A DNA stretch of 41,042 nucleotides, from positions 1-41,042 of the forward strand of contig NZ_BAIN01000019.1 in NCBI RefSeq assembly GCF_000613285.1, read 5' to 3'. This document shows positions 1 through 9,229 of the stretch, in pieces. The position numbers were made by a program, and so were the translations under genes. The notes beneath the pieces were generated by a model. The model ran no database searches. It was not told the origin of the DNA and saw only the letters and a list, made by a program, of their open reading frames with translations. The stretch is from Acetobacter papayae JCM 25143. Its GTDB lineage: Bacteria; Pseudomonadota; Alphaproteobacteria; Acetobacterales; Acetobacteraceae. Positions within the stretch are counted from its first letter, which is position 1. Each line of letters begins with the position of its first letter.

Positions 1-378
1 CTGGCGCAGGGTCATGGCCAGCACCATGCCGGGGGGCGAAAGCGTATAGGCGGCAACCCAGTTTACGAAACGGCGCAACTCGGCATTGAGGGGGGGCAGG
101 TCAAGCCGTGCGGAAACCGGGCGCAGGCGGCTGGCGGGAACAGGTTTTGTGTCGGTGGCATAGGCGAGGTCGGGTGGAAGGTCCGGGGTTGCATCCCAGA
201 CCACGCCGGTTTCAAACCTTCGGCCCAGCGGCACCGTGACAATATCCCCCGGTTGCAACGCCATGGGGGCAGGGGCCACATAATCAAAAGCCCCCGCGAA
301 CGGCATGGGCAGCAGCACGGACACACGGGCAACGCTGGCCGGGGCATCCATTTCGTGGGAAGAAGGGGGCTGAGCCAT
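1..378 (-). CDS. priA: Primosomal protein N' (PriA), 5' part only
   Basis: PriA is the replication-restart helicase that reloads the replisome at stalled forks. Only the first 126 codons are present; the rest lies beyond the left edge. After a short leader the protein reads VLLPMPFAGAFDY, then PGDIVTVPLGRR and TGVVW, which is the start of the PriA N-terminal 3'-DNA-end binding domain, followed by an LRRFVNWVAAYTLSPPGMVLAM stretch typical of the same domain. The ATG at 378 is the natural start, 119 bases from the divergent xerC. The helicase core and zinc-binding cysteines cannot be checked here. Confidence is good because the domain start and the length of the leader both match the family. 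Confidence 0.88.
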   Translation of the reverse strand, partial: MAQPPSSHEMDAPASVARVSVLLPMPFAGAFDYVAPAPMALQPGDIVTVPLGRRFETGVVWDATPDLPPDLAYATDTKPVPASRLRPVSARLDLPPLNAELRRFVNWVAAYTLSPPGMVLAMTLRQ

Positions 379-497
379 GGTTCAGTATTTAAGCCCGTGG
401 CGGCGCAAAGAACAGGGCCAAAAAGCCGGAGCAGGCCTGCTGTGTATGTTGGAACGGCAGGCCGTATACTGGACAGGTGGTTTGACAGGGAGCGCAT

Positions 498-1475
498 ATG
501 ACAGCGGAAGAAGCGGTTCAGCGGTTTATGGAATGGATGGCGGTTGAAAAACGCGCCTCTCCGCGCACGCTTGAAGCTTACAGGGCCGATCTGTCGCGTT
601 TTTTGATTTTTCTGGCCGGGCATATGAATGGCCTGCCCGATATGGCCGGGCTGGGGCAGCTGACCTTGCGTGACTTCAGGGCATGGCTGGCGCAGGAACA
701 GGCCCGCGCTCTGGCGCGTAGCGATAGGCCCGCAGTACGGCCTTCCACGCCTGATCAGGCCGCCCGCACGCGCGCGCGCAGGGTTTCGGCCCTGCGGTCA
801 TTTTTCCGCTATCTTGCCCGGCGCGAAGGGGTTGAAAATACGGCCATTCAGCTTCTGGGCGGCCCGCGTGTTAAAAAAACACTGCCCCGCCCGTTGTCTC
901 GCCCCGATGCGCTGGCGGCCCCTGAGGATATAGCGGAACTGGCCCGCACCCCCTTTGAGCGCGGGCGGGACAAGGCGCTGTTTCTGCTGCTCTATGGTTG
1001 CGGATTACGTATTTCCGAAGCGCTGTCGCTGGATGTGGCGGATATGCGTACCCTTGCCGCTACGGGTGGGCTGCGGATTCAGGGCAAGGGGGGCAAGGAA
1101 CGGCTGGTGCCCGTGCTGCCACAGGTGCAGCAGGCGCTGGAGGCATGGTTGGCCCTGCATCCATGCCCTACGGCAGAAGCCCCTCTGTTTGTTGGCGTGC
1201 GCGGAGGGCGGTTGCAACCGACCATAGCGCAAAAGGCCATGCGCACATGGCGCACGCTCTCCGGCCTGTCCGAGCATGCAACCCCGCATGCGCTGCGACA
1301 TTCCTTTGCTACGCATCTGATGGAAGGGGGGGCGGATTTGCGGGTTATTCAGGAATTGCTGGGCCATGCCAGCCTGTCCACCACCCAGCGCTATACCCTG
1401 ACAGACGAAGCCCGCCTGCTGGATGTCTGGACGCGCGCGCACCCACGTGCGCAAATGGAACGCAACAGGAAATAA
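498..1475 (+). CDS. xerC: Tyrosine recombinase XerC
   Basis: XerC is the site-specific recombinase that, with XerD, resolves chromosome dimers at dif during cell division. The 325-residue protein has the N-terminal SAM-like core-binding domain (about residues 5-110) and the C-terminal catalytic domain (about 140-315). All active-site residues are visible: R171 in GCGLRIS, the lysine of GKGGKERLVP, H264 and R267 in HALRH, H290 in LLGHAS and the nucleophile Y299 in QRYT. The ATG at 498 follows a GGGAGC stretch. It is divergent from priA and precedes a proline iminopeptidase gene by 30 bases. XerD is the alternative, since the two are close paralogues; the priA-xerC neighbourhood is common in alphaproteobacteria and favours XerC. 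Confidence 0.88.
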   Translation: MTAEEAVQRFMEWMAVEKRASPRTLEAYRADLSRFLIFLAGHMNGLPDMAGLGQLTLRDFRAWLAQEQARALARSDRPAVRPSTPDQAARTRARRVSALRSFFRYLARREGVENTAIQLLGGPRVKKTLPRPLSRPDALAAPEDIAELARTPFERGRDKALFLLLYGCGLRISEALSLDVADMRTLAATGGLRIQGKGGKERLVPVLPQVQQALEAWLALHPCPTAEAPLFVGVRGGRLQPTIAQKAMRTWRTLSGLSEHATPHALRHSFATHLMEGGADLRVIQELLGHASLSTTQRYTLTDEARLLDVWTRAHPRAQMERNRK

Positions 1476-2467
<992 letters not shown>

Positions 2468-2468
<1 letters not shown>

Positions 2469-3456
2469 TGGTCTCCGGGCAGGAAAACAGGCGTGCCGGG
2501 TGGGGCAGGCGGGTTTTGCCGTCTCTGCCACGCTACGGCGCGCCTGTGGCCATGGCGCTTCTGGCCATGGCTTTTTTCTGCTCGGAAGCGAATGCCGAGC
2601 CTGCCGCGTGCCAGCATCTAGTGGCGCGGGTATCCCTGCGTAATGATGCCGGGTTTATCAACGTGCCCGCCAGCCTGAACGGTCATGCCGCGCGGATGAT
2701 TGTCGATACCGGCTCCGAGGGCAGTCTTGTCTCCCCCGAGGCCATGGCCCTGTTTGATATGCAGCCCGACCGGGAACGGCGGACTGTGGTGCAGGGCACC
2801 GGGGGCGAGGGGCGGCTTGTGCCCAATGCCATTATCCATTCCCTGCGGATTGGTACGGTAGAATTTGGCCCGGTTTCCGTGCCGGTAGAGGCCTTGCCCG
2901 CCATCCCCGCATTGGTGCCCGCTATTGAAGGCTGGTGGGGGCTGACCTGCTCTCGCGTTACGATATCGAATTCAGCGTGGCGGAAGGTTGGATGGCGTTC
3001 TGGTCGCCCGCAACCGCAACGTGTTCAGGCCCTGTTGGCTGGCGGTATCTGTATCGGGCGGTGCCGCTCGATATTACCCCGCGCAAACGCCTGATGGCGG
3101 CGGTGGAACTTGATGGCCACACCCTGCATGCCCTTATCGATAGTGGCGCACGCTCCACCATTGTATCTACTGACGCGGCGCACAGGGCTGGCGTTTCGGC
3201 AGCGACACTGGCAGGCGATCCGGGCGGGGTTGCCGCCGGACTAGATGGGCACGGGCAAGTTTATCACTGGCACCGTTTTCAGAGCCTGCGAGTCGGTCAG
3301 GAGGAGGAAAAGGCACCGGTTTTAACTGTCTCGCCCGTGCATGATACGGCGGACATGCTGCTGGGGGCAGACTGGTTCATGACCCACAGGGTGTGGATTT
3401 CTTACGCAACGCGCTCGCTCTACCTCATGCCTGCGCGGAAACGCGTTGAGCCGTAA
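2468..3456 (+). CDS. Exported retropepsin-like aspartic protease, frameshifted near 2932
   Basis: A clan AA aspartic protease with two catalytic-type motifs: MIVDTGSEGSLVS (D80) and, in the other frame, ALIDSGARSTIVS (Asp codon at 3139). Residues 20-45 form a hydrophobic segment ending SEANA before EPAA, which looks like a signal peptide, so the enzyme probably acts in the periplasm. The frame breaks at about 2932. Restoring one C (GGCTGG to GGCCTGG) gives a continuous EGLVGADLLSRYD, the expected motif of the family, and a protein of about 329 residues. The start overlaps the pip stop. A hairpin terminator follows at 3467. Peptide substrates are unknown. The single-base loss matches the pattern seen in other genes of this window and may be a sequencing error. 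Confidence 0.75.
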
Positions 3457-3466
3457 GAACTCTGGA

Positions 3467-3500
3467 GCGCACCACCCGGCAGCAGAGTGGTGCGCGTTTT
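3467..3500 (+). terminator. Rho-independent terminator after the aspartic protease
   Basis: Perfect 9-base-pair stem, GCGCACCAC (3467-3475) with GTGGTGCGC (3487-3495), an 11-base loop, then GTTTT. It lies ten bases after the protease stop and should end the xerC-pip-protease transcript before the convergent gene at 3515. Confidence 0.75.
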
Positions 3501-3514
3501 AGAGCCTGAGCGTA

Positions 3515-4009
3515 TCAGCCCTTCAGGCGTGTGTTGCACACGCTGTAATAGCCGCCGCCTTTCTGAATCCATTTCAGGCCACCATTGGCGTTGTTGGCCT
3601 TGTTGGCGTTGTACTGGTCAAGGCAGGTTTTCTGACGGGCTTTTCCTGCGCTGAGCTTTGAATACTGGGCGCTGACAGCACTCGGGAAAACTGCACCTTC
3701 AGCACTGGCGGGCAGGGGCTTGGCCGTGCTGGCGGTTTCGGCTGCCTTGGTTTCAGCGGGTTTTGCCTCCGGCGCTTTGGCTTCTGCGGCTTTGGTTTCC
3801 GTAGCCTTGGTCGCTTCCGGCTGTGCCGCATCGCACGTAGCGGTCTTGAACGCCTTGTAGGTCTGATCCTTCAGCGAGCCATCGGCTTTCGCTTCCTTGA
3901 ACTTTTCGTGGCATTCCTTGGCCGTCAGCGCATGGGCGCTGGGAGCGGCCATAACAGTGGTGCAGGCGAGGAGCGTCGCCGCCAGACCAATACGCGCGAA
4001 TACTTTCAT
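3515..4009 (-). CDS. Small exported Ala/Lys/Glu-rich protein, unknown function
   Basis: A 164-residue protein with a clear signal peptide: MKVFARIG, a hydrophobic core, then PSAHA before LTAKEC. The mature protein starts with a cysteine-containing helix-like segment (ECHEKFKEAKADG...KTATC), then a low-complexity stretch of about 40 residues built from degenerate A-E-T-K-A and A-P-E-A-K units, and ends with a conserved-looking block (LSAGKARQKTCLDQYNANK, GGLKWIQKGGGYYSVCN). The paired cysteines at each end suggest disulfides in the periplasm. The ATG at 4009 is preferred to one 15 codons upstream because AAGG sits seven bases before it and the signal peptide begins there. The first segment loosely resembles PsiF repeats, but I do not assign a function. 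Confidence 0.7.
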   Translation of the reverse strand: MKVFARIGLAATLLACTTVMAAPSAHALTAKECHEKFKEAKADGSLKDQTYKAFKTATCDAAQPEATKATETKAAEAKAPEAKPAETKAAETASTAKPLPASAEGAVFPSAVSAQYSKLSAGKARQKTCLDQYNANKANNANGGLKWIQKGGGYYSVCNTRLKG

Positions 4010-4598
4010 GGTGATTACCTTACAAGGAAGATAGGCAGGAAGATGCACGCTCATAGCCTCTGACGGGCGCTGTGGCCCATTGCCCTGTCCGTCAGCCAGA
4101 AGAGCGATGACCCGTGCACGCTACGGCAAATTCGCACAATGTTAAAGGCCCTTGTATGGGTCTGCTTTTGTGCCGTAAGGGGCGTTTTCCGGCGGTGGGG
4201 CGGCCTTGTTGGGGCTATCGGTATCAGGCGGGCGCAGGGGGTATGTAACAGTCTGCGCATGATTGGGGCGGGGTGGATCGGGTGTGGCATCCATGCCGCA
4301 TTTGGCAGAAAATGCGCGTGAAAGAGCCGCGGCTGTCGTGGCACGTGCAACCTACCGGGAAGTGGCAGAAAAAGAAGGAATTTAAAGGTTTTTAGACCAC
4401 GCTTCTTTGTCTGGCAGCAGGGTATGAACCGTCACGATTACGCCCGTTCATGTTCAGATTCTGGCCATGATTACGGAATACGCTAACAAAGGGTGCTTTG
4501 TTCCGCTTGAGATACAAGTCAAACAATGGCAGTGTCAGCCGGTGAACCATTAAAACCAGTATTGCTGAGAGCCTTGAGTTTAAGGAGAGACCCAATAT
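4010..4598. other. Intergenic region upstream of amtB
   Basis: This 589-base stretch between two divergent genes shows no convincing coding frame. It holds a perfect inverted repeat AACAAAG-GGTG-CTTTGTT at 4485-4502, and a looser TGAAC...GTTCA repeat at about 4425-4450, both within 175 bases of the amtB start. These may be operator or 5'-leader structures. A good sigma-54 type promoter, which nitrogen control would predict, was not found. The amtB ribosome binding site AAGGAGA is at about 4581-4587. Confidence 0.5.
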
Positions 4599-6002
4599 AT
4601 GTTCCTGTCATTATCTAGGGCATATTCTGCCGTAAAACGCACGGGGATGACGTCATCCCTGTCACTGCTGGCGGGCGCGGTTGCGGTTTCGCTGCTGGGT
4701 GGCGGTTCCGCCCTGGCGGCCGATGCCGCTCCGGCCATCGATACCGGTGATACCGCATGGATGCTGACCAGCACGGCGCTGGTTCTCATGATGACCATTC
4801 CCGGTCTGGGCCTCTTCTACGCCGGTATGGTGCGCAAGAAGAACGTTCTGGCCACCATGATGCAGGCTTTCGCCCTGTGCTGTCTCATGTCCATCGTGTG
4901 GATGGTAGCTGGCTACTCTCTGGCGTTCAGCAATGGCACGCCTTGGATCGGTGGTTTTTCGCGTCTTTTCCTTAACGGCCTTGGCGAACACATCCATAAT
5001 GGTGCGGATATTCCCTTCACCATTGGTGAAGGCACGCCCAACGCCTCGACGATGACCATCCCCGAAAGCGTCTTCATGGTCTTCCAGATGACGTTTGCCA
5101 TCATCACCCCGGCACTGATCGCCGGTGCCTATGCAGAGCGGATGAAGTTCAGCGCCATGTGCGTGTTCTCTGTTCTGTGGTCGCTGCTGGTTTACGCGCC
5201 GATCGCTCACTGGGTCTGGAGCCCGATGGGCTGGCTGGCCGCTCTCGGCACTGCTGACTTCGCTGGTGGTACGGTCGTGCATATCAATGCCGGTGTGGCT
5301 GGTCTTGTCTGCGCGCTGGTTCTGGGCCGCCGTAAGGGTTACGGGCAGGATGACCTTGCTCCCTTCAACCTGACCTATGCCGTTATCGGCGCTTCCCTGC
5401 TGTGGGTTGGCTGGTTCGGCTTCAACGCAGGTTCTGCTCTGGGTGCGGCTGGCCGTGCGGGCATGGCCATGGTGACGACGCAGATCGCCGCCGCCGCCGC
5501 AGGCCTGTCCTGGATGGTGATGGAATGGCTGCGTGCAGGCAAGCCGACCGTTCTGGGTATCATTTCCGGTGCAGTGGGTGGCCTTGTGGCCATTACCCCG
5601 GCGGCTGGTTTCGTGCTGCCCGGCGGTGCGCTGATCATTGGCCTGATCACCGGTGTGGTCTGCTACTGGAGCGCTACCAGCCTCAAGCACATGCTGGGTT
5701 ATGACGACAGTCTCGACGCCTTTGGCGTGCATGGCGTTGGCGGTATTGTTGGTGCGCTGCTGACCGGTCTGCTGGCTTATGGTCCGCTGTCCGCCACGGA
5801 CTCCAGCCCCGAGGGGATTGTCGGCTCCTTCAAGCAGATGATGATTCAGGCTGAGGCCGTTATGGTTACCATCGTGTGGTGTGCTCTGGTCAGCTTCATC
5901 ATCCTCAAGGTTGTGGATGTTGTGATCGGCCTGCGCGTTACCCCCGATCAGGAACAGGAAGGTCTGGATACGTCCCTGCATGGGGAACAGATCAACCTCT
6001 GA
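4599..6002 (+). CDS. amtB: Ammonium transporter AmtB
   Basis: Inner-membrane channel that admits ammonium for assimilation and is blocked by PII proteins when nitrogen is plentiful. The 467-residue protein starts with a cleavable signal peptide (hydrophobic core ending GGGSALAADAAP, as in many proteobacterial AmtB proteins) and then has about eleven membrane segments. The twin pore histidines are H228 (VVHINAG) and H378 (FGVHGVGG). Family landmarks such as GLGLFYAGMVRKKN and MKFSAMC are present. AAGGAGA lies about 11 bases before the chosen ATG; an internal ATG at 4647 would shorten the signal n-region. A strong terminator follows. A PII gene lies 500 bases away but convergent, not in the usual glnK-amtB order. 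Confidence 0.95.
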   Translation: MFLSLSRAYSAVKRTGMTSSLSLLAGAVAVSLLGGGSALAADAAPAIDTGDTAWMLTSTALVLMMTIPGLGLFYAGMVRKKNVLATMMQAFALCCLMSIVWMVAGYSLAFSNGTPWIGGFSRLFLNGLGEHIHNGADIPFTIGEGTPNASTMTIPESVFMVFQMTFAIITPALIAGAYAERMKFSAMCVFSVLWSLLVYAPIAHWVWSPMGWLAALGTADFAGGTVVHINAGVAGLVCALVLGRRKGYGQDDLAPFNLTYAVIGASLLWVGWFGFNAGSALGAAGRAGMAMVTTQIAAAAAGLSWMVMEWLRAGKPTVLGIISGAVGGLVAITPAAGFVLPGGALIIGLITGVVCYWSATSLKHMLGYDDSLDAFGVHGVGGIVGALLTGLLAYGPLSATDSSPEGIVGSFKQMMIQAEAVMVTIVWCALVSFIILKVVDVVIGLRVTPDQEQEGLDTSLHGEQINL

Positions 6003-6049
6003 GTTTGCAAGTGCCCTTCCTATCAGGGGAGGGTATTTCTGACAGGGGA

Positions 6050-6085
6050 AAGCCCCCGCCACCGTGTGTGGCGGGGGCTTTTTTA
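6050..6085 (+). terminator. Strong rho-independent terminator after amtB
   Basis: A 13-base-pair perfect stem, AAGCCCCCGCCAC (6050-6062) with GTGGCGGGGGCTT (6068-6080), a five-base loop and a T-rich tail (TTTTATT). It lies 48 bases after the amtB stop. Confidence 0.9.
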
Positions 6086-6510
6086 TTGGCGTGTGCAGGT
6101 TTCTTATTCTGAGCACGCAATATTCACGTTGGTTCTGATAGTGAGGTCGGGCCGGTTTGAGGGGGGCTGAAATTGTTGTCGGTATGAGAGAAAGTAAAAC
6201 GACACTATTCAGGGTGATCACAAGGCAGCGATAAAGGAGCCGGGGAGATGCACAGCCATGCGGGTTATTGAACGCATAAAAGCGCGCAGGCCCCATGTTG
6301 CGGGCTTGCGCGCCTTGCCCGGCCGGTTAAGGCCAAGTTTGAAGACAGAAAGAAACGGGTGGGAGATATGTCAGGGGCAGGGCAGACCATAAAATGGTCT
6401 GTCGGTTTTTTGAAAATCTGCCCAAAGAGCGCGCTTGTGTAAGGCGCCCGGCCTTTCCATGCTGTTACCCAATAGGGAAAGCAGGCATGGAAAGGCGGAA
6501 AATCCGTTAA
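6086..6510. other. Gene-poor region between amtB and glnK with hairpins and a mini-ORF
   Basis: No ordinary gene is visible, but the region is structured. On the + strand AAAGGAG (6233-6239) sits eight bases before ATG 6248, opening a seven-codon frame (MHSHAGY); a second ATG at 6258 opens a 44-codon frame ending at 6392, within the stem of a + strand terminator at 6383-6411. On the - strand GCGCGC-rich arms (6282-6293 and 6302-6313) are followed by TTTTA, a possible reverse terminator for glnK. A 12-base perfect inverted repeat, GCCTTTCCATGC (6451-6462) with GCATGGAAAGGC (6485-6496), lies just after the glnK stop. A small RNA or peptide is possible; nothing proves it. Confidence 0.4.
6383..6411 (+). 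terminator. Orphan + strand terminator in the amtB-glnK gap
   Basis: Stem CAGACCAT (6383-6390) with ATGGTCTG (6394-6401), three-base loop AAA, then TCGG and six T. It is oriented for + strand transcription although no + strand gene lies between it and the amtB terminator, which suggests a short unannotated transcript. Confidence 0.6.
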
Positions 6511-6849
6511 TTACAGGGCGGAATCGCCTGTTTCGCGGGTGCGGATACGGATAACGCGGTCGAGATCGCTAACAAAAATTTTGCCGTCGCCGATCTTGCC
6601 TGTGTGAGCGGAATCAAGGATGGCTTCAATAACCTGATCAACCAGATCGTCTGTCGTGGCGATTTCCACCTTGATCTTGGGAAGGAAGCTGATCCGGTAT
6701 TCGGCGCCACGGTAGATTTCGTTCTGGCCTTTCTGGCGGCCAAAGCCCTTGACTTCAGAAACGGTCAGACCCTGCACCCCAAGCGGGGCGAGCGCTTCGC
6801 GCACATCGCCGAGTTTGAAGGGCTTTATAATGGCTGTAATCAGTTTCAT
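6511..6849 (-). CDS. glnK: PII nitrogen regulatory protein (GlnK/GlnB family)
   Basis: Trimeric cytoplasmic signal protein that senses ATP/ADP and 2-oxoglutarate and controls AmtB, glutamine synthetase adenylylation and NtrBC. The 112-residue length is canonical. The start MKLITAIIKPFKL, the T-loop with Y46 and the uridylylation-site Y51 (RGAEYRI), and the C-terminal GDGKIFVSDLDRVIRIRT signature are all present. A GGGAGGGAG ribosome binding site lies upstream of the ATG. It is convergent with amtB, whose neighbourhood favours a GlnK/GlnJ role in AmtB gating; glnB of a glnBA operon is less likely because no glnA follows. Confidence 0.9.
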   Translation of the reverse strand: MKLITAIIKPFKLGDVREALAPLGVQGLTVSEVKGFGRQKGQNEIYRGAEYRISFLPKIKVEIATTDDLVDQVIEAILDSAHTGKIGDGKIFVSDLDRVIRIRTRETGDSAL

Positions 6850-7061
6850 TTAACTTTTACTCCCTCCCGATAATCATTTCTTTCCTGTTCCGAGACTGAC
6901 ACATTTGGTCATGCCGCGCTAGGCTTTTATGTGGGATGTTCCAAGCGCATGTCTGGTTTTTCCGGGCGGTCAGGCGCATATATGATCCGCCGCCCGCCCG
7001 GTGCGTGGCGGGTCTGCTCTCATGCAGGGCAGGGACTTGGGTATTGAAGGAAACCGAGCAT

Positions 7062-8312
7062 ATGCACCAGAAGGCCGCAGCCAGCATGGCGGAAGGCGTT
7101 TTTCCCGCGGATGATCTGCCCGATGTGGATGTCTGTATTGTGGGGGCGGGGCCGGTTGGCGCGTCACTGGCCTGCCGTCTGGGCCGCGCGGGCTTGAGTG
7201 TTGCCGTGCTGGACCGGGCTGAACTGGCGGGCATGGAACATCCTGATCTGGATGGCAGGGCCTATGCTATTGCGGCTGGCCCCAAGCTGTTTCTGGAAGA
7301 GGCCGGGGTGTGGGATGCACTGCCCCGTCCCTCTTGCCCGATCGAGGATATTCTGGTGACAGATGGCCGCCCCGGCGAGCCTGCGTCATCCCTGTTTTTG
7401 GAATTCAAGCGTGAGGATGCGGGCCAGCCTTTTGGCTGGATGATCGAGGCCCGTGCCCTGCGTGTGGCGCTTAATACCTGTCTGGCGGCAACACCGGGCA
7501 TTACGGTTCTGGCCCCGGTGGAGGCCAGCATTACCCGCCGGGCGGATGGGGCGCGTGTCAGCCTGTCGGATGGTCGCTCATTTGGAGCGAAGCTGATTGT
7601 GGCGGCCGATGGCCGGCGCTCGCGCCTGCGGGAGGAAGCGGGTATCGGGCTTACACGCCTGCCATACGGGCAGACGGCCATTGTCTGCGCGATTGCTCAT
7701 GAATTTCCGCATGATAACAGCGCGCTTGAGCATTTTCTGCCCGCCGGGCCGTTCGCGCAACTGCCAATGTGCGGCACGGATGAACATCCCCACATGTCCG
7801 CCATCGTCTGGAGCGACAAGGATGGTACGGCCGAACGCTTTGCGGCCCTGCCGGATGAGGTCTTTGCCCGGCAGGTGGAAAGCCGCATGGGCACGGAACG
7901 GCTGGGCCGGGTCACGCCGGTCGGGCGGCGCTGGACATATCCGCTTTCCGCCCAGTATGCGCAGCGTTATACTGATACACGGCTGCTGCTCGTGGGGGAT
8001 GCCGCCCATGGTATTCACCCTATAGCCGGGCAGGGGCTGAATCTGGGGTATCGGGATATCATCCAGCTTGTGCCCCTGCTGGTTGAGGCGCATGCAAAAG
8101 GGCAGGATGTGGGCAGCACGGAACTGCTGGCCAGCTATCAGGTCCGCTGCCGCCCCGCCAATATGCTGATGCTGGCGGCAACCGATGCGCTGGACAGGCT
8201 GTTCAGTAATAATAATCCTGTCCTGCGTCTGGCGCGTGACCTCGGTATTGCGAGTGTCCACCGGATTCCAGCACTACGCAGGGCCTTTGTCCGACATGCC
8301 ATGGGGCTGTAG
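7062..8312 (+). CDS. UbiH/UbiF/COQ6 family FAD-dependent hydroxylase
   Basis: Flavin monooxygenase of the ubiquinone-biosynthesis hydroxylase family, which adds hydroxyl groups to the quinone ring precursor. The 416-residue protein has the dinucleotide-binding GAGPVG (28-33), the DG motif in VAADGRRSRL, and the GDAAHGIHPIAGQGLNLG block that marks the UbiH group. The ATG at 7062 is chosen because AAGGA lies ten bases before it and the family starts shortly before the flavin motif; an in-frame ATG at 6936 would add 42 poorly coding codons. Which ring position it attacks (C4, C5 or C6) cannot be told by eye. A serine acetyltransferase gene follows 15 bases later. Confidence 0.82.
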   Translation: MHQKAAASMAEGVFPADDLPDVDVCIVGAGPVGASLACRLGRAGLSVAVLDRAELAGMEHPDLDGRAYAIAAGPKLFLEEAGVWDALPRPSCPIEDILVTDGRPGEPASSLFLEFKREDAGQPFGWMIEARALRVALNTCLAATPGITVLAPVEASITRRADGARVSLSDGRSFGAKLIVAADGRRSRLREEAGIGLTRLPYGQTAIVCAIAHEFPHDNSALEHFLPAGPFAQLPMCGTDEHPHMSAIVWSDKDGTAERFAALPDEVFARQVESRMGTERLGRVTPVGRRWTYPLSAQYAQRYTDTRLLLVGDAAHGIHPIAGQGLNLGYRDIIQLVPLLVEAHAKGQDVGSTELLASYQVRCRPANMLMLAATDALDRLFSNNNPVLRLARDLGIASVHRIPALRRAFVRHAMGL

Positions 8313-8327
8313 GAGCAGGAAACGATC

Positions 8328-9202
8328 ATGGATGATGCAGTCATGACAGGAAGTCGGGAGCAGAGCGTTCTCGCATCCAGCCAGTTTGATAAAAGCAGCA
8401 GCCTGTGTGCGCCGCAGCTTGGCATGTTATGGCAGCAGATGCTTCACGATGCCTGTGGTTGCAACGATCCGCTGGTGCGTGGGCTGCTGGCAACAGGCGT
8501 GCGCAGCCATGCCGATTTTGCCTCGGCGCTGGCTGCCCTTCTGGGCCGCAAGCTGGGAGACCGCTCTGTGGCGGCGGATGCGCTGAGCGAACTGGTGCAG
8601 GAAGGCTTTGAGGCTGACCCTGACATTGTGTGCGCGGCGGCGGCCGATCTGCTGGCTATCCGTGAGCGTGACCCGGCCTGCCCGGATTTTGTCACCCCGT
8701 TCCTGTTCTTCAAGGGCTATCATGCAGTGCAGACCTACCGGGTCGCGCACTGGCTGTGGCGGACGGGGCGCGGCCATCTGGCGCTGCATCTGCAAAGCCG
8801 CGCGTCAGAACTGTTCAGTGTAGATATTCACCCGGCAGCCCGTCTGGGGCGGCGCATCCTGTTCGATCATGGCACGGGTATTGTCGTGGGCGAGACCTGC
8901 GTGATCGAAAACGATGTGTCCATCCTGCAGAATGTAACCCTTGGTGGCACCGGCAAGCATAGTGGCGACCGCCACCCAAGGTGCGCCGTGGTGTGCTGAT
9001 TGGCGCGGGTGCCAAGGTGCTGGGTAATATTGAACTGGGCGAAGGGGCTAAAATCGGTGCGGGCTCCATTGTTCTGGAACCGGTGCCGCCCTTTACAACA
9101 GTTGTCGGGAATCCGGCCCGTAAGGTGGGGACACGCCATGTCGGCAGCATGCCTGCGCTGAACATGGACCAGACGCTCCCCCCCATTGATTATATTATCT
9201 GA
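8328..9202 (+). CDS. cysE: Serine O-acetyltransferase CysE, frameshifted near 8976
   Basis: Transfers acetyl from acetyl-CoA to L-serine, the first step of cysteine synthesis. The N-terminal SATase domain (about residues 30-140) leads to TPFLFFKGYHAVQTYRVAHWLW and the left-handed beta-helix with HPAARLG, FDHGTGIVVGE and NVTLGGTGKHSGDRHP. Here the frame breaks; adding one C to the CCC at 8975-8977 restores HPKVRRGVLIGAGAKVLGN and the hexapeptide repeats GEGAKIGAGSIVL, then the C-terminal tail. The repaired protein is about 291 residues. Cysteine synthesis is normally indispensable in minimal conditions and both halves are perfectly conserved in style, so an error in the sequence is more likely than a dead gene. 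Confidence 0.85.
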
Positions 9203-9229
9203 ACCCGTCACTCCCTGAGGCCGCGTGCC

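Noticed and set aside
4304..4325. TTGGCAGAAAATGCGCG as a sigma-54 promoter for amtB
   Set aside because: The GG and GC are spaced correctly but the -12 half is poor and it lies nearly 300 bases from the gene.
4662..6296. A 544-codon open frame antisense to amtB
   Set aside because: Sequence is low-complexity histidine/glutamine/arginine-rich and mirrors amtB codons; no ribosome binding site or motif.
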